DNA of 64,000 nt from an uncultured Lachnospiraceae bacterium (GCA_900548905.1 URMK01000030.1:1-64000); one strand, 5' to 3'. Positions 7,768-17,400 are shown, numbered from the stretch's first letter. Notes: generated by a model from the sequence alone, not told the origin. Made by a program: numbers and translations.

Positions 7768-8174
7768 GGCAATATCTCCTGTCTGACGTATGAGGTAACA
7801 GTCCAAAACGGCCGGCACTGTTACCGTATGGTTCCTGCCGGCAAAAACGGCGGTGTTCTCGAAAAAGAGCCCCGACGCTTTTGACGTCCGTAAAATTATG
7901 CCTAAAGTATATCGTTTTGTCTTGTTATTGTCAATACAAATATTTGAATTATTTGCTATGTTGTATTTGCGATAATCAGCAAAAATAAATATGTTAATTA
8001 TTCACAAAATTTACCAATAACAAGAAAAATAGTTGTAAAAAATATGAAAGATGCTAGACTAATACTTATAAATTAAACGATATATAGTATATATTAAAGG
8101 CCAAACTGACATAATCACGTCAGTTTGTTATGTATGCATTACAGGGCAAAAAGAAAGGGGAAAGGTGTGAATGT
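7768..8174. promoter_or_regulatory. divergent control region, GntR regulator versus importer operon
   Basis: This AT-rich stretch of 407 nt has no gene. It contains the perfect palindrome CAAATATTTG (7937-7946), AATACAA...TTGTATT arms (7933-7939 and 7961-7967) around it, and a hairpin CAAACTGAC/GTCAGTTTG (8102-8127) in the leader of the importer operon. The palindromes are plausible binding sites for the divergent GntR-type regulator. No promoter pair could be chosen with confidence. Confidence 0.5.
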
Positions 8175-9134
8175 ATGGGAGTGAACGAGGGGAAAAGCGC
8201 GGTAAGCAAGGCGGGAAAAGCACAGGAGCGGAAAGCGCTGTGGACACAGATCAAGCGTCACAGGGTACTGTATCTGTTTATTCTGCCGTGTGTGGTCTGG
8301 CTGGTGTTATTTTGCTATGCACCGATGGCAGGAATCGTACTTGCGTTTAAGAACTATCGGTTTGATCTGGGGATTTTCGGAAGCGAGTGGGCCGGCCTGA
8401 AGCATTTTCAGAAATTTATTACCTCTCCGGAGTTCTGGACAACGATCCGCAATACCCTTGTGATAAGCGGCCTGAAGATTCTTATCTGCTTCCCGGCCCC
8501 GATTATACTTGCGCTTTTACTCAATGAGGTGCGGGCGGCCAGGTTCAAGCGGGCCATACAGACACTGAGTTATCTTCCCAATTTCGTATCCTGGGTAGTG
8601 GTGGTCCAGCTGATGACGGTACTTTTTACCCCATATGGGGGCATTGTAAATCAGGTACGGCAGATGATGGGGCTGGAAACCGTGTTTATCATGGGAGAGA
8701 AAAATGCGTTTTATCCGCTGGTCATTTTATCGGATTTATGGAAGGGCATGGGCTGGGGCTCCATCGTTTACCTGGCGGCGATTACCGGGGTTGATCAGGA
8801 ACTGTATGAAGCGGCGGGGATAGACGGTGCGGGACGGCTGAAATGTACATGGCATATTACGCTGCCGGGTATTTCAACCACCATAGGGATCATGTTTATT
8901 ATGGCAATCGGCGGAATCCTGAATGCGGGCTATGATCAGATTCTCTTGCTGCAGCAGCCGGCAAATACCCAGATTTCCCAGATCCTTGACACGTATGTTA
9001 TCCAGACAGGTATCAAGTACGGTAAATTTGAGTATGCCACGGCAATCGGGGTGTTTAAGTCGGTATTTTCCCTGCTTTTGGTAACAACGACAAATCATCT
9101 GACGAAGAAATACGCAGAAGTGGGTCTGTGGTAA
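8175..9134 (+). CDS. CUT1 sugar ABC transporter permease (LplB type)
   Basis: This is one of two membrane subunits of a carbohydrate importer (319 residues, six predicted helices). After a basic 35-residue N-terminus come membrane helices starting LYLFILPCVVWLVLFCYAPM. The ATPase-contacting EAA loop is YEAAGIDGAGRLKCTWHITLP in the C-terminal third. The start at 8175 is chosen from purine-rich AAAGGTG just upstream; an ATG at 8130 lacks a ribosome site. It is 12 nt from the partner permease and followed by the binding protein. No ATPase subunit is encoded nearby; such systems usually share one MsmX-like ATPase encoded elsewhere. The substrate is probably an oligosaccharide or glycoconjugate containing alpha-mannose, judged from the GH38 gene downstream. 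Confidence 0.92.
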   Translation: MGVNEGKSAVSKAGKAQERKALWTQIKRHRVLYLFILPCVVWLVLFCYAPMAGIVLAFKNYRFDLGIFGSEWAGLKHFQKFITSPEFWTTIRNTLVISGLKILICFPAPIILALLLNEVRAARFKRAIQTLSYLPNFVSWVVVVQLMTVLFTPYGGIVNQVRQMMGLETVFIMGEKNAFYPLVILSDLWKGMGWGSIVYLAAITGVDQELYEAAGIDGAGRLKCTWHITLPGISTTIGIMFIMAIGGILNAGYDQILLLQQPANTQISQILDTYVIQTGIKYGKFEYATAIGVFKSVFSLLLVTTTNHLTKKYAEVGLW

Positions 9135-9146
9135 AGGAGGGGGAAA

Positions 9147-10031
9147 ATGAAAGAAACAAAAGGACAAAAAATATTCAAGGTTTTTAATTATACCATATTG
9201 TGTCTGCTTGGCCTCGTAACGTTTTATCCGTTCTGGTACGTGCTGGTGGCATCCTTCAACACCGGGCGGGATTTCCTGAAAGGCGGGGTCTGGCTCTATC
9301 CCAGGCAGTTTACCCTGGAAAATTATGTTATGGCGTTTAAGGACGAAAGAATCTACCAGTCTTTGTCCATATCGGTGAGTGCGACGATTCTGAGCGTGGT
9401 GGCCGGACTGCTGTTTACGGCGCTGATCGCCTATGCGTTAAGTATCCGTACGCTGCCGGGAAGGACCTTTCTTAACTTTTTCTGGTATTTTACAACTATT
9501 TTCAGCGGCGGAATGATCCCGCTTTATATGGTGCTGCGTTCCCTCGGGCTTACCGGCAGCTTCTGGCTTTACGTCATTCCGTCTGTTTACAGTTTTTATA
9601 ACTTTGTGCTGCTACGTACCAATTTTGCGAACATACCGTATGAACTGAGGGAATCGGCCCAGCTGGACGGGGCGAAGGAAACCACGATCCTCATGCGGAT
9701 TTATATCCCTTTATCCAAACCGATTCTGGCAACGCTGGCTCTGTTTATCGGCGTGGGCAAATGGAACGACTGGTTTACGGGGGCTTATTATCAGAGCAAG
9801 GCCGCGCTTTATCCGGCGGCGACCGTACTGCAGAAGATTCTGAGCGAAGCGACCGCAAGCTCCCAGGTGAAGGTGGGGCAGGAAACGGCGCTGGGTTCCA
9901 TGACCAGCTATACCTCCCAATCCCTGCAGATGGCATTTGTTATGATTCTGACGATGCCTATTGTCATAATCTATCCTTTTTTGCAAAAGTATTATGTAAA
10001 AGGGGTTATGGTTGGTTCTGTGAAAGGTTAG
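9147..10031 (+). CDS. CUT1 sugar ABC transporter permease (LplC/YtcP type)
   Basis: This is the second membrane subunit of the same importer, 294 residues. It begins with a short cytosolic tail and helix one (TILCLLGLVTFYPFWYVLVASF) and carries the EAA loop LRESAQLDGAKETTILMRIYIPLSKP. It ends with the KYYVKGVMVGSVKG C-terminus typical of LplC-like permeases. GGAGGGGG lies 4-10 nt before the ATG. It follows the LplB-type permease by 12 nt and precedes the binding protein by 72 nt. Confidence 0.92.
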   Translation: MKETKGQKIFKVFNYTILCLLGLVTFYPFWYVLVASFNTGRDFLKGGVWLYPRQFTLENYVMAFKDERIYQSLSISVSATILSVVAGLLFTALIAYALSIRTLPGRTFLNFFWYFTTIFSGGMIPLYMVLRSLGLTGSFWLYVIPSVYSFYNFVLLRTNFANIPYELRESAQLDGAKETTILMRIYIPLSKPILATLALFIGVGKWNDWFTGAYYQSKAALYPAATVLQKILSEATASSQVKVGQETALGSMTSYTSQSLQMAFVMILTMPIVIIYPFLQKYYVKGVMVGSVKG

Positions 10032-10103
10032 ACTGCGCCCCAAATGGCGCCAGGCGCGGTTTTATCCGGTATATATGATTTGTAAAAAAGGAGGATTTAG
10101 CGT

Positions 10104-11894
10104 ATGAGAAAGAAAAAAGCATTGGCGTTATTGCTCACGGCGGCAATGACGGCTGGGATGCTGGCAGGGTGCGGCGGTTCGAAGGAAAGCGCATCCACGG
10201 CAGGAAACGCGGAAACGGCGGATACGTCCGGCAGCACAGCCGCGGCGGCCGGAGAAACTGCGGATGACGGCGATTATTATGTGGATGAGGACGGAAATAA
10301 GTACAAAAAATTTGATGATGTTCAATTGAAAATGCTCATCTGCTGGAACGGCGGCTTCAAGACGGCCCAGGATCAGTATAACAATGATGTGGCGGCGGCA
10401 ATCCGGGAAAAAATCGGTGTGACCGTGGAATTTGAAGGCATCATGATGAGCGAGGCTGAAAAACTGAATATGATGTTTGCTTCCGGAGATATGCCGGATA
10501 TGGTGAATGCCCCTTACTGGGGCGGTACTGCCGGGGAAACGGCGATCATTAAGAAAGCGGGCGTGGAAGGCCGGCTGATCGATATCAAGGATATGGTGCC
10601 CAATTACCCGAATATTGCCGATGCCTACGATATAGGCGTTATCGGGCAGAAATACCTGGAAACGGACATTGATACCCCGGAAAACAACGGGGCCAGATAT
10701 GTACTTCCCACGGAAGTGGCGGGAGATGATGCCGACATCGCACAGTGGGGATACGGCGTATTCGTCCGCGGCGACGTTCCCGAAGCCCTTGGCATCGATC
10801 CCACTTCTATCAAGACCTCGGAGGAGCTTTATGATTTTATGGTGAAGGCAAGGGATTACGGCTTTAAGGATGTGAACGGCAATGACTGTATCGTGGCGAC
10901 AACCTACCATGACGGCTGGTCCTATGACGATTTTATCCAAAGCTTCCAGACGAAGAAACTGACCAAATTTGAACTGGATGCCGACGGAAATGTTACTTAT
11001 GACAGGCTGACCCAGGATTATATTGATAAATACCTGTTCATCTGGAAGCTTGTCAAAGAGGGGATCCTGGATAAGGAATGTTTTAAAACCTCGGACGACA
11101 GGGCAAAAGAAAAGGTGGGGAACGGTACCGCACTTTTTACCTGTGCACAGTACGGCGTAACCGTTGACGCCACCAAGCTCACCGGCCTGTATGATTCCAA
11201 CCCGGAAATGCGGTATACATGGGTGGGGCCTATAAATTATAAGGACGGCTCCCCGCTGAAGCAGATTGAACCGGACGGAAGAAACGGTTCCCCGGTTATC
11301 TTTTTCCCGAATACCTGTTCCAATATTGATGCGGCGCTCACCTGGCTTGACTATATTAACAGCAAAGAAGGGACAAAGCTGATATGCTACGGCATAGAAG
11401 GGGATACCTATGAACTGAATGCAGACGGACAGCCGAGAATGAATGCGGAATTAACCGAGAAGTATAAGGTGGATACGGAAGGTGTCAATGAAGAGCTTCG
11501 GGAAAGAGGGATTAATTACATGGCGGCCAGGACCTATGTAGCCAAGAAAAATATGGCGTGGTTCGGCGAATCCGGCCCCTTCATGGCAGACGCGGAAAAC
11601 GAATATGTAAAAGAATACAAGGAGCTGCGGCCGGTGGAGAAGATACCCGGCTATTCCATAGAAGCATTTGCTCCCGGATTTGAAGGTTACCAGGAATTTG
11701 CAGAATGGGCGTTTGACGATACAACGGAAAAAGAATATAAGGAAAGGGCATTCTTTGCCGATACGGAAGAAGAGGCAAGAAAGATTTTGGAAGATTACCA
11801 GAACTACCTACTTACCGGCGACGGAGGCAAGATGCAGGAATTCCTTGATTATCTGACGGAACAGTCCAAAACAAGGGACGATATCGCTTACTAG
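10104..11894 (+). CDS. extracellular solute-binding lipoprotein (LplA type)
   Basis: The 596-residue substrate-binding protein is anchored outside the membrane. A lipobox L-A-G-C with Cys23 follows a classic signal peptide (MRKKKALALLL), then comes a low-complexity Ala/Gly/Ser/Thr linker to about residue 55 and the two-lobed binding domain. The start is set by AAAAGGAGG (10087-10095). It is larger than MalE-type proteins and fits the LplA group, which bind complex oligosaccharides or glycoconjugates. It is co-transcribed with the two permeases before it. A long hairpin (11918-11990) downstream may limit transcription into the enzyme genes, keeping the binding protein in excess. Confidence 0.92.
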   Translation: MRKKKALALLLTAAMTAGMLAGCGGSKESASTAGNAETADTSGSTAAAAGETADDGDYYVDEDGNKYKKFDDVQLKMLICWNGGFKTAQDQYNNDVAAAIREKIGVTVEFEGIMMSEAEKLNMMFASGDMPDMVNAPYWGGTAGETAIIKKAGVEGRLIDIKDMVPNYPNIADAYDIGVIGQKYLETDIDTPENNGARYVLPTEVAGDDADIAQWGYGVFVRGDVPEALGIDPTSIKTSEELYDFMVKARDYGFKDVNGNDCIVATTYHDGWSYDDFIQSFQTKKLTKFELDADGNVTYDRLTQDYIDKYLFIWKLVKEGILDKECFKTSDDRAKEKVGNGTALFTCAQYGVTVDATKLTGLYDSNPEMRYTWVGPINYKDGSPLKQIEPDGRNGSPVIFFPNTCSNIDAALTWLDYINSKEGTKLICYGIEGDTYELNADGQPRMNAELTEKYKVDTEGVNEELRERGINYMAARTYVAKKNMAWFGESGPFMADAENEYVKEYKELRPVEKIPGYSIEAFAPGFEGYQEFAEWAFDDTTEKEYKERAFFADTEEEARKILEDYQNYLLTGDGGKMQEFLDYLTEQSKTRDDIAY

Positions 11895-11917
11895 GAGCGG
11901 ACAATACTTTGAGAATT

Positions 11918-11995
11918 GAGAGGGAACTTATTGGGAACAGGTTTTTCCGGGGTTTGGCACGGCGCCTGGGACTATAGTAAGTTACCTCTCTTTTT
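11918..11995 (+). terminator. long-loop terminator or attenuator after the binding protein
   Basis: GAGAGG-g-AACTTA (11918-11930) pairs with TAAGTT-a-CCTCTC (11978-11990) and is followed by TTTTT. The loop is about 47 nt. It lies 25 nt before the next gene, typical of partial termination behind a binding-protein gene. Confidence 0.65.
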
Positions 11996-12019
11996 GTCCG
12001 GCGGGGGAAAGGATGAAGA

Positions 12020-14293
12020 ATGGCATATATCAGGAATAAAAAAGAAGAACTGACAGGGTATCAGGCAAGCGGGGATTTCCGGCCGTCCGTGGATCTGCAG
12101 TGTGATTTTATTATGGTGTACGGGATTGACGATACGATGCCGGACCGGATCAGGCAGTACCGGGAAAAAGGTTATGTAATCCATCTTATGACAGGGATTG
12201 CATGGGGGGAGTATCAGGATTATCTGGACGGCGGATGGGACGGACGCAAGCACTGGGATGAGGGCCAGGTGGAACGAAGCGGCAAAGGGGTGATTCATAA
12301 TCCAACCGTGCCCTATATGGTGCCTACGGTTTCCTTTTCGGAGTATCTGACCGAACGCATGAAGATTGCCGTGGACATGGGCGTGGAGGCCATCCATGTG
12401 GAAGAACCGGAATTCTGGGACAGAAGCGGTTATTCGGAGGCGTTTCAGAGGGAATATGAAATCTACTACAAGGAGCCGTGGAGGCCCCAGCATGAGGATT
12501 TGGATGTGCGCTATAAATCGGCGCGGCTGAAAGCCTATCTCTACGGCAGGGCCATAGACCGTGTGAGCGCGGCGCTGAAGGAATATGCCAAGGTAACCTA
12601 TAACAGGGATTTACGGTTTTATGTGCCCACACACAGTCTGCTGAATTATACCCAGTGGAAGATCATGAGCCCGGAGGCGGCGCTTATCAATATCCCCACG
12701 GTGGACGGCTACATTGCCCAGATTTGGACGGGAACGAGCAGGGAAGCCAATGTATATGAGGGGGTATACAAGGAACGTACCTTTGAAACCGCCTATCTGG
12801 AATACGGGGTCATGCAGGAGCTGGTGAAGGGGACCGGACGCAGGATGTGGTTCCTGAATGATCCAATAGAGGATCTGCCCTCCTATACCTGGGAAAACTA
12901 CGAGTACAATTACAGAAAGACGGCGGCTGCGTCCCTGCTGCATCCCCACATCTGGCATTACGAGATCTGCCCCTGGCCCCATCGGGTATTCGACGGCAGA
13001 TATCCCCGGTTCCAGCCCCATATTGCACAGAAGGATGAGACCAGCTATGAAACGGATCAATCCAGGCCGATACCCGGCAGCTATTCCACGCTGCTTTCCG
13101 GTATGTTCCAGCTGTTCGGCGATATGGAGCAGAAGGAATTTTCGTTTGAAGGCGCCGGGGACTGCGTGGGAATTGCTATGTCGGACAGCGGCCTGTTCCA
13201 GCGTACGTTCCCGGACGGCATAGTGAACGGCAGAAGGCTGGGGGAGCGGTTTGCCATGGCAAAACATAAGAATACGGGGAATCCGGTGGATGAAGAGGCG
13301 GCCGAAGCACTGATGAAGGAGATTACCGAGGATGAATCACTGCTGCTTGATTTCATCCAGAGCGATGCGTTTCCCCAGTTTTACGGCATGTCCCTGCCGC
13401 TGCTGAAATACGGCCTGCCGGTAAGGCCGGTACAGCTTGACAATGTACGGCGGTTTGCAGGTTACCTGGATGCCCTGAAGGTCCTGGTCCTCAGCTATGA
13501 GTATATGAAGCCGGAGGCCCCGGATGTAAATACCGCGGTGCTCTCCTGGGTGATGGACGGAGGAACGCTTTTGTATATCGGCGACGGAAGCGATCCCTTC
13601 CACCGAATCGATTCCTGGTGGAGAAGCTCCGGCTTTGCAGATCCTGCCCGGCATCTGTTCCGCCTGGCCGGTCTGGGGGAGACGCCGGCGGACGGCGTAT
13701 ACCAGGCAGGAAGGGGAAAAATCGTGGTATGGAATATGGTGCCTGCCAAACTCTGCCTTACCAGGGCGCTGGCACAGGAATACCGGGATAAGGTGAAAAC
13801 GGCGCTGGAAGGCCTGGGGCTGGCATGGGAATACCGCAGTGATCTGACCCTGCACAGAGGTCCGTATATCATATCCGCCGTCATGGATGAAAGTGTTACG
13901 GAGGAAAAAAAGAAATGGGAAGGCCTGTTCGCCGATCTGGGCGAGAATGATTATCCCGTTATCACTCACAAGGAAATCGGGCCGGATGAAACGGCGCTGC
14001 TGTTTGATTTCGATACCATCCGGGACGACACATTCCGGATAATCGGCAGCTCCGCCAGGGTGCTGGAGGCGCAGGCGGATGACGGCGGCTTCCGGCTGAA
14101 GCTGAAAACCGCGGACAAAATCAAGGCATTTACCCGGGTGCGTCTGCCCGGAAAAGCATCCGCCGTATGTGCGGCAATGGAGAACGGCGGGGAAATCCCC
14201 ATGGAAGCGAAGTGGGATGACGCCTCCCGGACGCTGCTGCTGTGTTACGACAGCCATGGGGAAGAGGTAACGGTGACGGGCAAATGGGAGTGA
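12020..14293 (+). CDS. putative cytosolic glycoside hydrolase, GH42-like architecture
   Basis: The 757-residue protein has no signal peptide. Residues 1-440 read like a TIM barrel with acidic residues at strand ends (IHVEEPEFWD; NDPIEDLPSY; HYEICPWPHRVF). Residues about 460-600 look like the Rossmann-type trimerisation domain of GH42 beta-galactosidases (VLVLSYEYMKP, MDGGTLLYIGDG). The rest looks like a beta-sandwich. I do not recognise a named CAZy family, so GH42-like is an inference from layout. AAAGGA at 12008-12013 sets the start. It begins 25 nt after the hairpin behind the importer and is 18 nt from the glycyl radical activase, so it belongs to one catabolic operon. It may cleave a glycoside or prepare the glycyl radical enzyme substrate. 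Confidence 0.6.
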   Translation: MAYIRNKKEELTGYQASGDFRPSVDLQCDFIMVYGIDDTMPDRIRQYREKGYVIHLMTGIAWGEYQDYLDGGWDGRKHWDEGQVERSGKGVIHNPTVPYMVPTVSFSEYLTERMKIAVDMGVEAIHVEEPEFWDRSGYSEAFQREYEIYYKEPWRPQHEDLDVRYKSARLKAYLYGRAIDRVSAALKEYAKVTYNRDLRFYVPTHSLLNYTQWKIMSPEAALINIPTVDGYIAQIWTGTSREANVYEGVYKERTFETAYLEYGVMQELVKGTGRRMWFLNDPIEDLPSYTWENYEYNYRKTAAASLLHPHIWHYEICPWPHRVFDGRYPRFQPHIAQKDETSYETDQSRPIPGSYSTLLSGMFQLFGDMEQKEFSFEGAGDCVGIAMSDSGLFQRTFPDGIVNGRRLGERFAMAKHKNTGNPVDEEAAEALMKEITEDESLLLDFIQSDAFPQFYGMSLPLLKYGLPVRPVQLDNVRRFAGYLDALKVLVLSYEYMKPEAPDVNTAVLSWVMDGGTLLYIGDGSDPFHRIDSWWRSSGFADPARHLFRLAGLGETPADGVYQAGRGKIVVWNMVPAKLCLTRALAQEYRDKVKTALEGLGLAWEYRSDLTLHRGPYIISAVMDESVTEEKKKWEGLFADLGENDYPVITHKEIGPDETALLFDFDTIRDDTFRIIGSSARVLEAQADDGGFRLKLKTADKIKAFTRVRLPGKASAVCAAMENGGEIPMEAKWDDASRTLLLCYDSHGEEVTVTGKWE

Positions 14294-14311
14294 GAAAGAC
14301 AGGAGCAAAGG

Positions 14312-15178
14312 ATGCAGACAGTACGTATTTTTAATATACAGCATTTTTCCGTGCACGATGGGCCGGGCGTGAGGACGGTGGTATTTTTCAAGGGCTGTAA
14401 CCTGCACTGCCGGTGGTGCCACAACCCGGAGTCCATCCGCGGGGAAAAAGAAATCTTGTTGTATCCGGATCGGTGCATCGGCTGCGGGGCATGTGTACAA
14501 CAGTGCCCCGCAGGGGCACACAGCTTTCCGGAGGGAAAACACAGGGTGGACCGCAAAAGGTGCATCCGTTGTTTCCGGTGCTGTGAGGAATGCTATGCCG
14601 ATGCCCTGGTATGCGTGGGGGAAGAAACGGACACGGAAACCGTGATGGATGAAATACGCCGCAATAAAGGGTACTTCGCCCATTCGGGAGGCGGTGTCAC
14701 ATTCTCCGGGGGAGAGTGCATGCTTCAGACAAAACCACTCACACAGCTTTTGGAGTGCTGCAGGAGAGAAGGGATCCATACGGCGGTGGATACCGCGGGA
14801 AATGTGCCCTGGGATTCCTTCGAAGAAGTGCTTCCCCTGACCGATTTGTTTTTATATGATATCAAGGCATTTGACCCGATCGTGCATCAAAGCTGTACCG
14901 GCGTCACCAATGAAAGGATTCTGGAGAATTTCCGGAGACTGGCGGACTGCGGTGCGGCGGTTACGGTGAGGATTCCCTATGTGCCCGAATTAAACGGGAC
15001 ACAGCTGGAAGGGATTGCTTCATTTCTGTCCGCATATCCGCAGATAAGGGCTGAACTGCTGCCTTACCACAGCATGGGGAATTCCAAGTACCAGGCACTG
15101 GAGGAAACGTTTTATACCGGCACGGTACCGGATAAAACAACGGTGGAACGATTGAAAAAGAAATATCATTTTTATTGA
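14312..15178 (+). CDS. glycyl radical enzyme activase (radical SAM)
   Basis: This 288-residue radical S-adenosylmethionine enzyme installs the glycyl radical on the enzyme encoded next to it. The radical SAM cluster motif C-x3-C-x2-C is at Cys29, Cys33 and Cys36 in GCNLHCRWCHNPES. A ferredoxin-like insert carries two further 4Fe-4S motifs, CIGCGACVQQC (Cys55, 58, 61, 65) and CIRCFRC...C (from Cys84), as in activases of dehydratase- and decarboxylase-type glycyl radical enzymes; pyruvate formate-lyase activase lacks the insert. The glycine-rich GGVTFSGGE SAM motif is present. The start at 14312 has AGGAG upstream, and 8 nt separate it from its target gene. Confidence 0.95.
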   Translation: MQTVRIFNIQHFSVHDGPGVRTVVFFKGCNLHCRWCHNPESIRGEKEILLYPDRCIGCGACVQQCPAGAHSFPEGKHRVDRKRCIRCFRCCEECYADALVCVGEETDTETVMDEIRRNKGYFAHSGGGVTFSGGECMLQTKPLTQLLECCRREGIHTAVDTAGNVPWDSFEEVLPLTDLFLYDIKAFDPIVHQSCTGVTNERILENFRRLADCGAAVTVRIPYVPELNGTQLEGIASFLSAYPQIRAELLPYHSMGNSKYQALEETFYTGTVPDKTTVERLKKKYHFY

Positions 15179-15186
15179 GGAGATAA

Positions 15187-17376
15187 ATGGTGAAAACGGA
15201 AAAAGTAAAAATGTCACCCTTGTACCTGACCCTAATCAGGGAGCTGCATCAGGATAAGGTGGAGATAAACGACAGGAAAATTGCACGGCACGGCCCGATT
15301 GACATCGATGACCACGGATTTATCGATTTCCCGGATTTTTCCTTTAAGCCGGATCTGTGCGGGGACGGGCTGGTTCACGGCTGCACGGTAATAGGAAAGA
15401 ATTTCCGCAGATTCCTGCAGGAGATGCCCAGGTATGTGAACAGAAGCAGCGCTCTTGCCTGCTGCTGGGTGGGGACGCTGGACCGGTTCCTGCCTCTTAG
15501 GCTGGCGGAAGAGGACCGGCCGGCCTATCTTGCGGACACCATCCGTAAATACAGGATCACCCAGGCGGGCTTCGGCGGTATGAACCATTTGTGCCCCGAC
15601 ATGGAAATCGGCCTGCGGCTGGGCTGGACGGGGCTTCTGGAAAAAATAAGGTACTGCCGGAAGAGAAACAGGCCGGCGGATCCCGATTTTTATGAAGGGG
15701 AGGAACAGCTGGTGCTGGGGATCCTGGAATGGGTGAAGGCGCATCAGCGTCTGGCACAGCAGCTGGCGGAAAAGGAAACGGATCCCTTCCGGAAAGAAAA
15801 TTACGAGGCTATCGCTGCCGTAAACGGGGCGTTGTGCTGCAGGGCGCCTGGTTCGTTCCGGGAGGCGGTCCAGTTCCTTGCCCATTTCCAGTCCGTGGAC
15901 AGAACCTATTGCGGAGGCGGCGCCCTGGGTGCCCTGGATACGCTTCTGGAAGAATATTTTGAACGGGATATTGCCAAAGGGATCCTGACGGAGGAAGAGG
16001 CTGTGTGGATCCTTGCCAGCCTGTTTTTTAACGATACCCATTATGCCCAGATCGGCGGACTCACCCCGGCGGGGGACCGGGAAGTGACAAGCCGTCTGTC
16101 CTTTGTGATTCTGGATGCCATGCATCTGCTCGGCATACCCACCAATCTGGCCGTCCGTGTCCATGCGCCGGTGCCTGGACAGACGGAAGAAGCGGATATT
16201 CTTTTGAAACGCGCGGTGGAGTACACGCTGGAGGACGGCTGCGGGGTCTGCTATTCTCTGGAAAAAGGGATCAGCGAAGGCTTTGCCAGGAACGGTTTCC
16301 CGCTGGAGCTGGGGCGGATGCGGGTGAAATGCGGCTGTAACTGGGTCGCCATTCCCGGCAGGGAATATCCGCTGCAGGATGTGACGAGAGTCAACATGGC
16401 TACGGCGCTGCACTATGCGCTGGAGGATCTGGAAGAGGCGGGGAATTATACGATGGCGCATCTGTGGGAGCTTTTCTGCACCCATCTGGGCATTATGGTG
16501 GACTGTATCAAAAAAGGCTACGACAGACATTATGAGGTGATGCAGAAGGGAATGCCCGAAATCGTGCTGAACCTGTTTATGCACGGCCCGCTGGAACGGG
16601 GGCTGAACTGTGCCAACGGCGGGGTGGATATCCTGGATTTGAATATCGACGGTATTGCCCTGGCCACCACCGCGGATTCCTTTGCGGCGATAGAACAGAG
16701 GGTGGTGCAGGAAGGGAAGCTGACGTGGGAAAGGCTTTTTGCACTGCTGCACACCAATTATGAAGGGGCCGAAAGAGAACGCCTGATGCTGAAAAATATC
16801 AGACGGTATGGTTCGCCGCAGTCTCCGGCGGAAGCCTGGGCGGTGCGGATCCGGGATCATTATGTGAAAATCTGCAGACAGACGCCGACGCCCAAGCACC
16901 ATCTGCCGATTGTTCCCGGCATGTTTTCCCATGGAGATGTATATGCGTATGGATCGGTGCTGGAAGCCACACCTAACGGCAGGTTTGCAGGGGATCCCAT
17001 CTCCCATTCCTCCGAACCGGATCCGGGTTTTGCGAGAGGGCTGGATACCTTTTCTCCCGCATTGAAGGCCAACGCGGTGGCGGTAACACAGCCCGGGTAC
17101 GGAAATTCCGCGCCGCTGCATCTGGACATTGATACCGGGCTTGTGGAAAGCGAAGGAGGGGCGGAAGCGCTTGTGGCCCTGATTCATGCCCATGAGCAGG
17201 CGGGGGGAACCTTAATCAACATGAACTGTATTTCCAGAGAGAAGCTGCTAAAGGCCCACGAGGATCCCGGGGCTTATCCGGATTTGGTGGTACGGGTGAC
17301 GGGATATTCCGCGTTTTTCGCGTCGCTGTCTAAGGAATACAGACAGCAGATTGTGGATCGTTTCCTGGCACAATAA
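15187..17376 (+). CDS. glycyl radical enzyme of unknown substrate (PFL-like superfamily)
   Basis: The 729-residue enzyme ends with the glycyl radical loop RVTGYSAFF (Gly706), which is firm. The active-site cysteine loop reads VKCGCNW (Cys382 and Cys384). Diol and amine-cleaving members such as glycerol, propanediol and choline lyases have GCVEP, with a catalytic Glu two residues after the Cys; here that position is Trp. Pyruvate formate-lyase has adjacent cysteines, also unlike this. The reaction is therefore not predictable from known classes. No signal peptide or microcompartment targeting peptide is seen, and no shell genes are near. GAGGAG precedes the ATG. It is flanked by its activase, a GH42-like protein and a GH38 mannosidase, placing it in glycan catabolism in the cytosol. 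Confidence 0.93.
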   Translation: MVKTEKVKMSPLYLTLIRELHQDKVEINDRKIARHGPIDIDDHGFIDFPDFSFKPDLCGDGLVHGCTVIGKNFRRFLQEMPRYVNRSSALACCWVGTLDRFLPLRLAEEDRPAYLADTIRKYRITQAGFGGMNHLCPDMEIGLRLGWTGLLEKIRYCRKRNRPADPDFYEGEEQLVLGILEWVKAHQRLAQQLAEKETDPFRKENYEAIAAVNGALCCRAPGSFREAVQFLAHFQSVDRTYCGGGALGALDTLLEEYFERDIAKGILTEEEAVWILASLFFNDTHYAQIGGLTPAGDREVTSRLSFVILDAMHLLGIPTNLAVRVHAPVPGQTEEADILLKRAVEYTLEDGCGVCYSLEKGISEGFARNGFPLELGRMRVKCGCNWVAIPGREYPLQDVTRVNMATALHYALEDLEEAGNYTMAHLWELFCTHLGIMVDCIKKGYDRHYEVMQKGMPEIVLNLFMHGPLERGLNCANGGVDILDLNIDGIALATTADSFAAIEQRVVQEGKLTWERLFALLHTNYEGAERERLMLKNIRRYGSPQSPAEAWAVRIRDHYVKICRQTPTPKHHLPIVPGMFSHGDVYAYGSVLEATPNGRFAGDPISHSSEPDPGFARGLDTFSPALKANAVAVTQPGYGNSAPLHLDIDTGLVESEGGAEALVALIHAHEQAGGTLINMNCISREKLLKAHEDPGAYPDLVVRVTGYSAFFASLSKEYRQQIVDRFLAQ

Positions 17377-17400
17377 ACCGAGCGGAAACGATCAAAAATC

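Noticed and set aside
13337..14779. 480-codon open frame on the minus strand
   Set aside because: It is antisense to the GH42-like and activase genes, whose cysteine motifs and ribosome sites are clear.
15232..17193. 653-codon open frame on the minus strand
   Set aside because: It lies wholly inside the glycyl radical enzyme gene, is rich in His, Pro and Arg as antisense frames of GC-rich genes are, and has no ribosome site or domain.
15187..17376. pyruvate formate-lyase itself
   Set aside because: The neighbouring activase has the two-cluster ferredoxin insert not found in PFL activase, and the Cys loop is CGCNW rather than the adjacent Cys pair of PFL.
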